A stretch of DNA of 11,490 nt, taken from NCBI GenBank assembly GCA_016213425.1, contig JACRAI010000073.1, positions 1 through 11,490 on the forward strand, written 5' to 3'. Below, piece by piece: positions 11,312-11,490 of the stretch. The translations under genes were made by a program, and so were the position numbers. Within the stretch, counting starts at the first letter, position 1. Every line of letters begins with the position of its first letter. The notes beneath the pieces are model-generated. The model worked only from the letters and a program-made list of their open reading frames with translations. It was not told the DNA's origin and ran no database searches. The DNA comes from an archaeon (GTDB lineage: Archaea; Nanobdellota; Nanobdellia; Woesearchaeales; ARS49).

Positions 11312-11490
11312 CTTAATTTCATCAACTATCTTCTTAAACCATTCAAAGCTGTCTTGTGTTTTGTTTCCTGTCTTGTTGTCGCACTCGTAAAAGAAAAGGT
11401 AAAGCTGCAATTTGCCTGATAATTGTTTGATAAGTTTTAACGCTCTTTCTCTTGCGTCATTCCATTTATTTTTGTAATGACCTAATTTCC
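11303..11490 (-). CDS. Hypothetical protein, C-terminal fragment (runs off window)
   Basis: A minus-strand frame is open from the right edge to a TAA at 11305-11303, giving 61 codons that read KLGHYKNKWNDARERALK through a helical, charged, Lys/Trp-containing end (FEWFKKIVDEIKSN). Composition looks like a real protein (amphipathic helices, few rare residues), and the other minus frames contain early stops. The start lies outside the window. No family recognised. It overlaps the toxin gene tail to tail by 9 nt. Confidence 0.5.
   Translation of the reverse strand, partial: KLGHYKNKWNDARERALKLIKQLSGKLQLYLFFYECDNKTGNKTQDSFEWFKKIVDEIKSN

Overview
This AT-rich window almost certainly comes from an archaeon. 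It carries ribosomal protein L21e overlapping RNA polymerase subunit Rpo4 (both archaeal/eukaryotic-type), an archaeal SepF, an archaeal-type ribose-phosphate pyrophosphokinase, and TATA-box promoters. Many of these TATA boxes are centred about 25-28 bp upstream of the start codon, which implies leaderless mRNAs. The compact AT-rich layout, the small proteins and the mixture of archaeal core genes with bacterial-like accessory genes suggest a DPANN lineage (Woesearchaeota/Pacearchaeota-like). That lineage call is an inference; no rRNA is present to confirm it.

Layout. 1-4455 is all minus strand: the first 27 codons of an unknown gene (1-82), a small membrane protein (207-617), a DUF1385/YqhQ-like membrane protein (803-1648), speD-type pyruvoyl decarboxylase (1866-2282) with a terminator-like hairpin behind it, PRPP synthetase (2494-3363) and a predicted lipoprotein (3427-4455). 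A divergent promoter region at 4456-4601 leads into an unknown soluble protein (4602-5219), which converges on an HD-GYP-like hydrolase (5239-5862). A promoter region holding a 13-bp direct repeat and an imperfect inverted repeat (5863-6083) precedes a hicBA toxin-antitoxin pair (6084-6516). Next comes a minus-strand operon rpl21e-rpo4-membrane protein (7527 down to 6513). Divergent from it run sepF, a metallophosphoesterase and an EamA/DMT transporter (7632-9795). A minus-strand pair follows: a family 4 uracil-DNA glycosylase broken by an in-frame amber codon, and a small membrane protein (10629 down to 9824). The window closes with an AbrB/MazE-type antitoxin and MazF/PemK-type toxin pair (10719-11311) and the C-terminal 61 codons of an unknown minus-strand gene (11303-11490).

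How the genes relate. Core functions are translation/transcription (L21e, Rpo4), cell division (SepF), nucleotide precursor supply (PRPP), polyamine synthesis (SpeD-like) and DNA repair (UDG). The two toxin-antitoxin pairs are translationally coupled by 8-nt and 4-nt overlaps, and each has repeat structure near its promoter that could be an operator. A 14-bp perfect palindrome sits between the abrB TATA box and its start codon.

Most notable observations: (1) the glycosylase frame continues past a TAG for 19 codons that match the normal family C-terminus, and its distal stop forms an ATGA overlap with the next gene; (2) the same glycosylase lacks all four [4Fe-4S] cysteine ligands; (3) the metallophosphoesterase has no ATG/GTG/TTG codon that would give a complete first beta strand, suggesting an ATT or ATA start coupled to sepF. 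No clearly new multi-gene system is visible.
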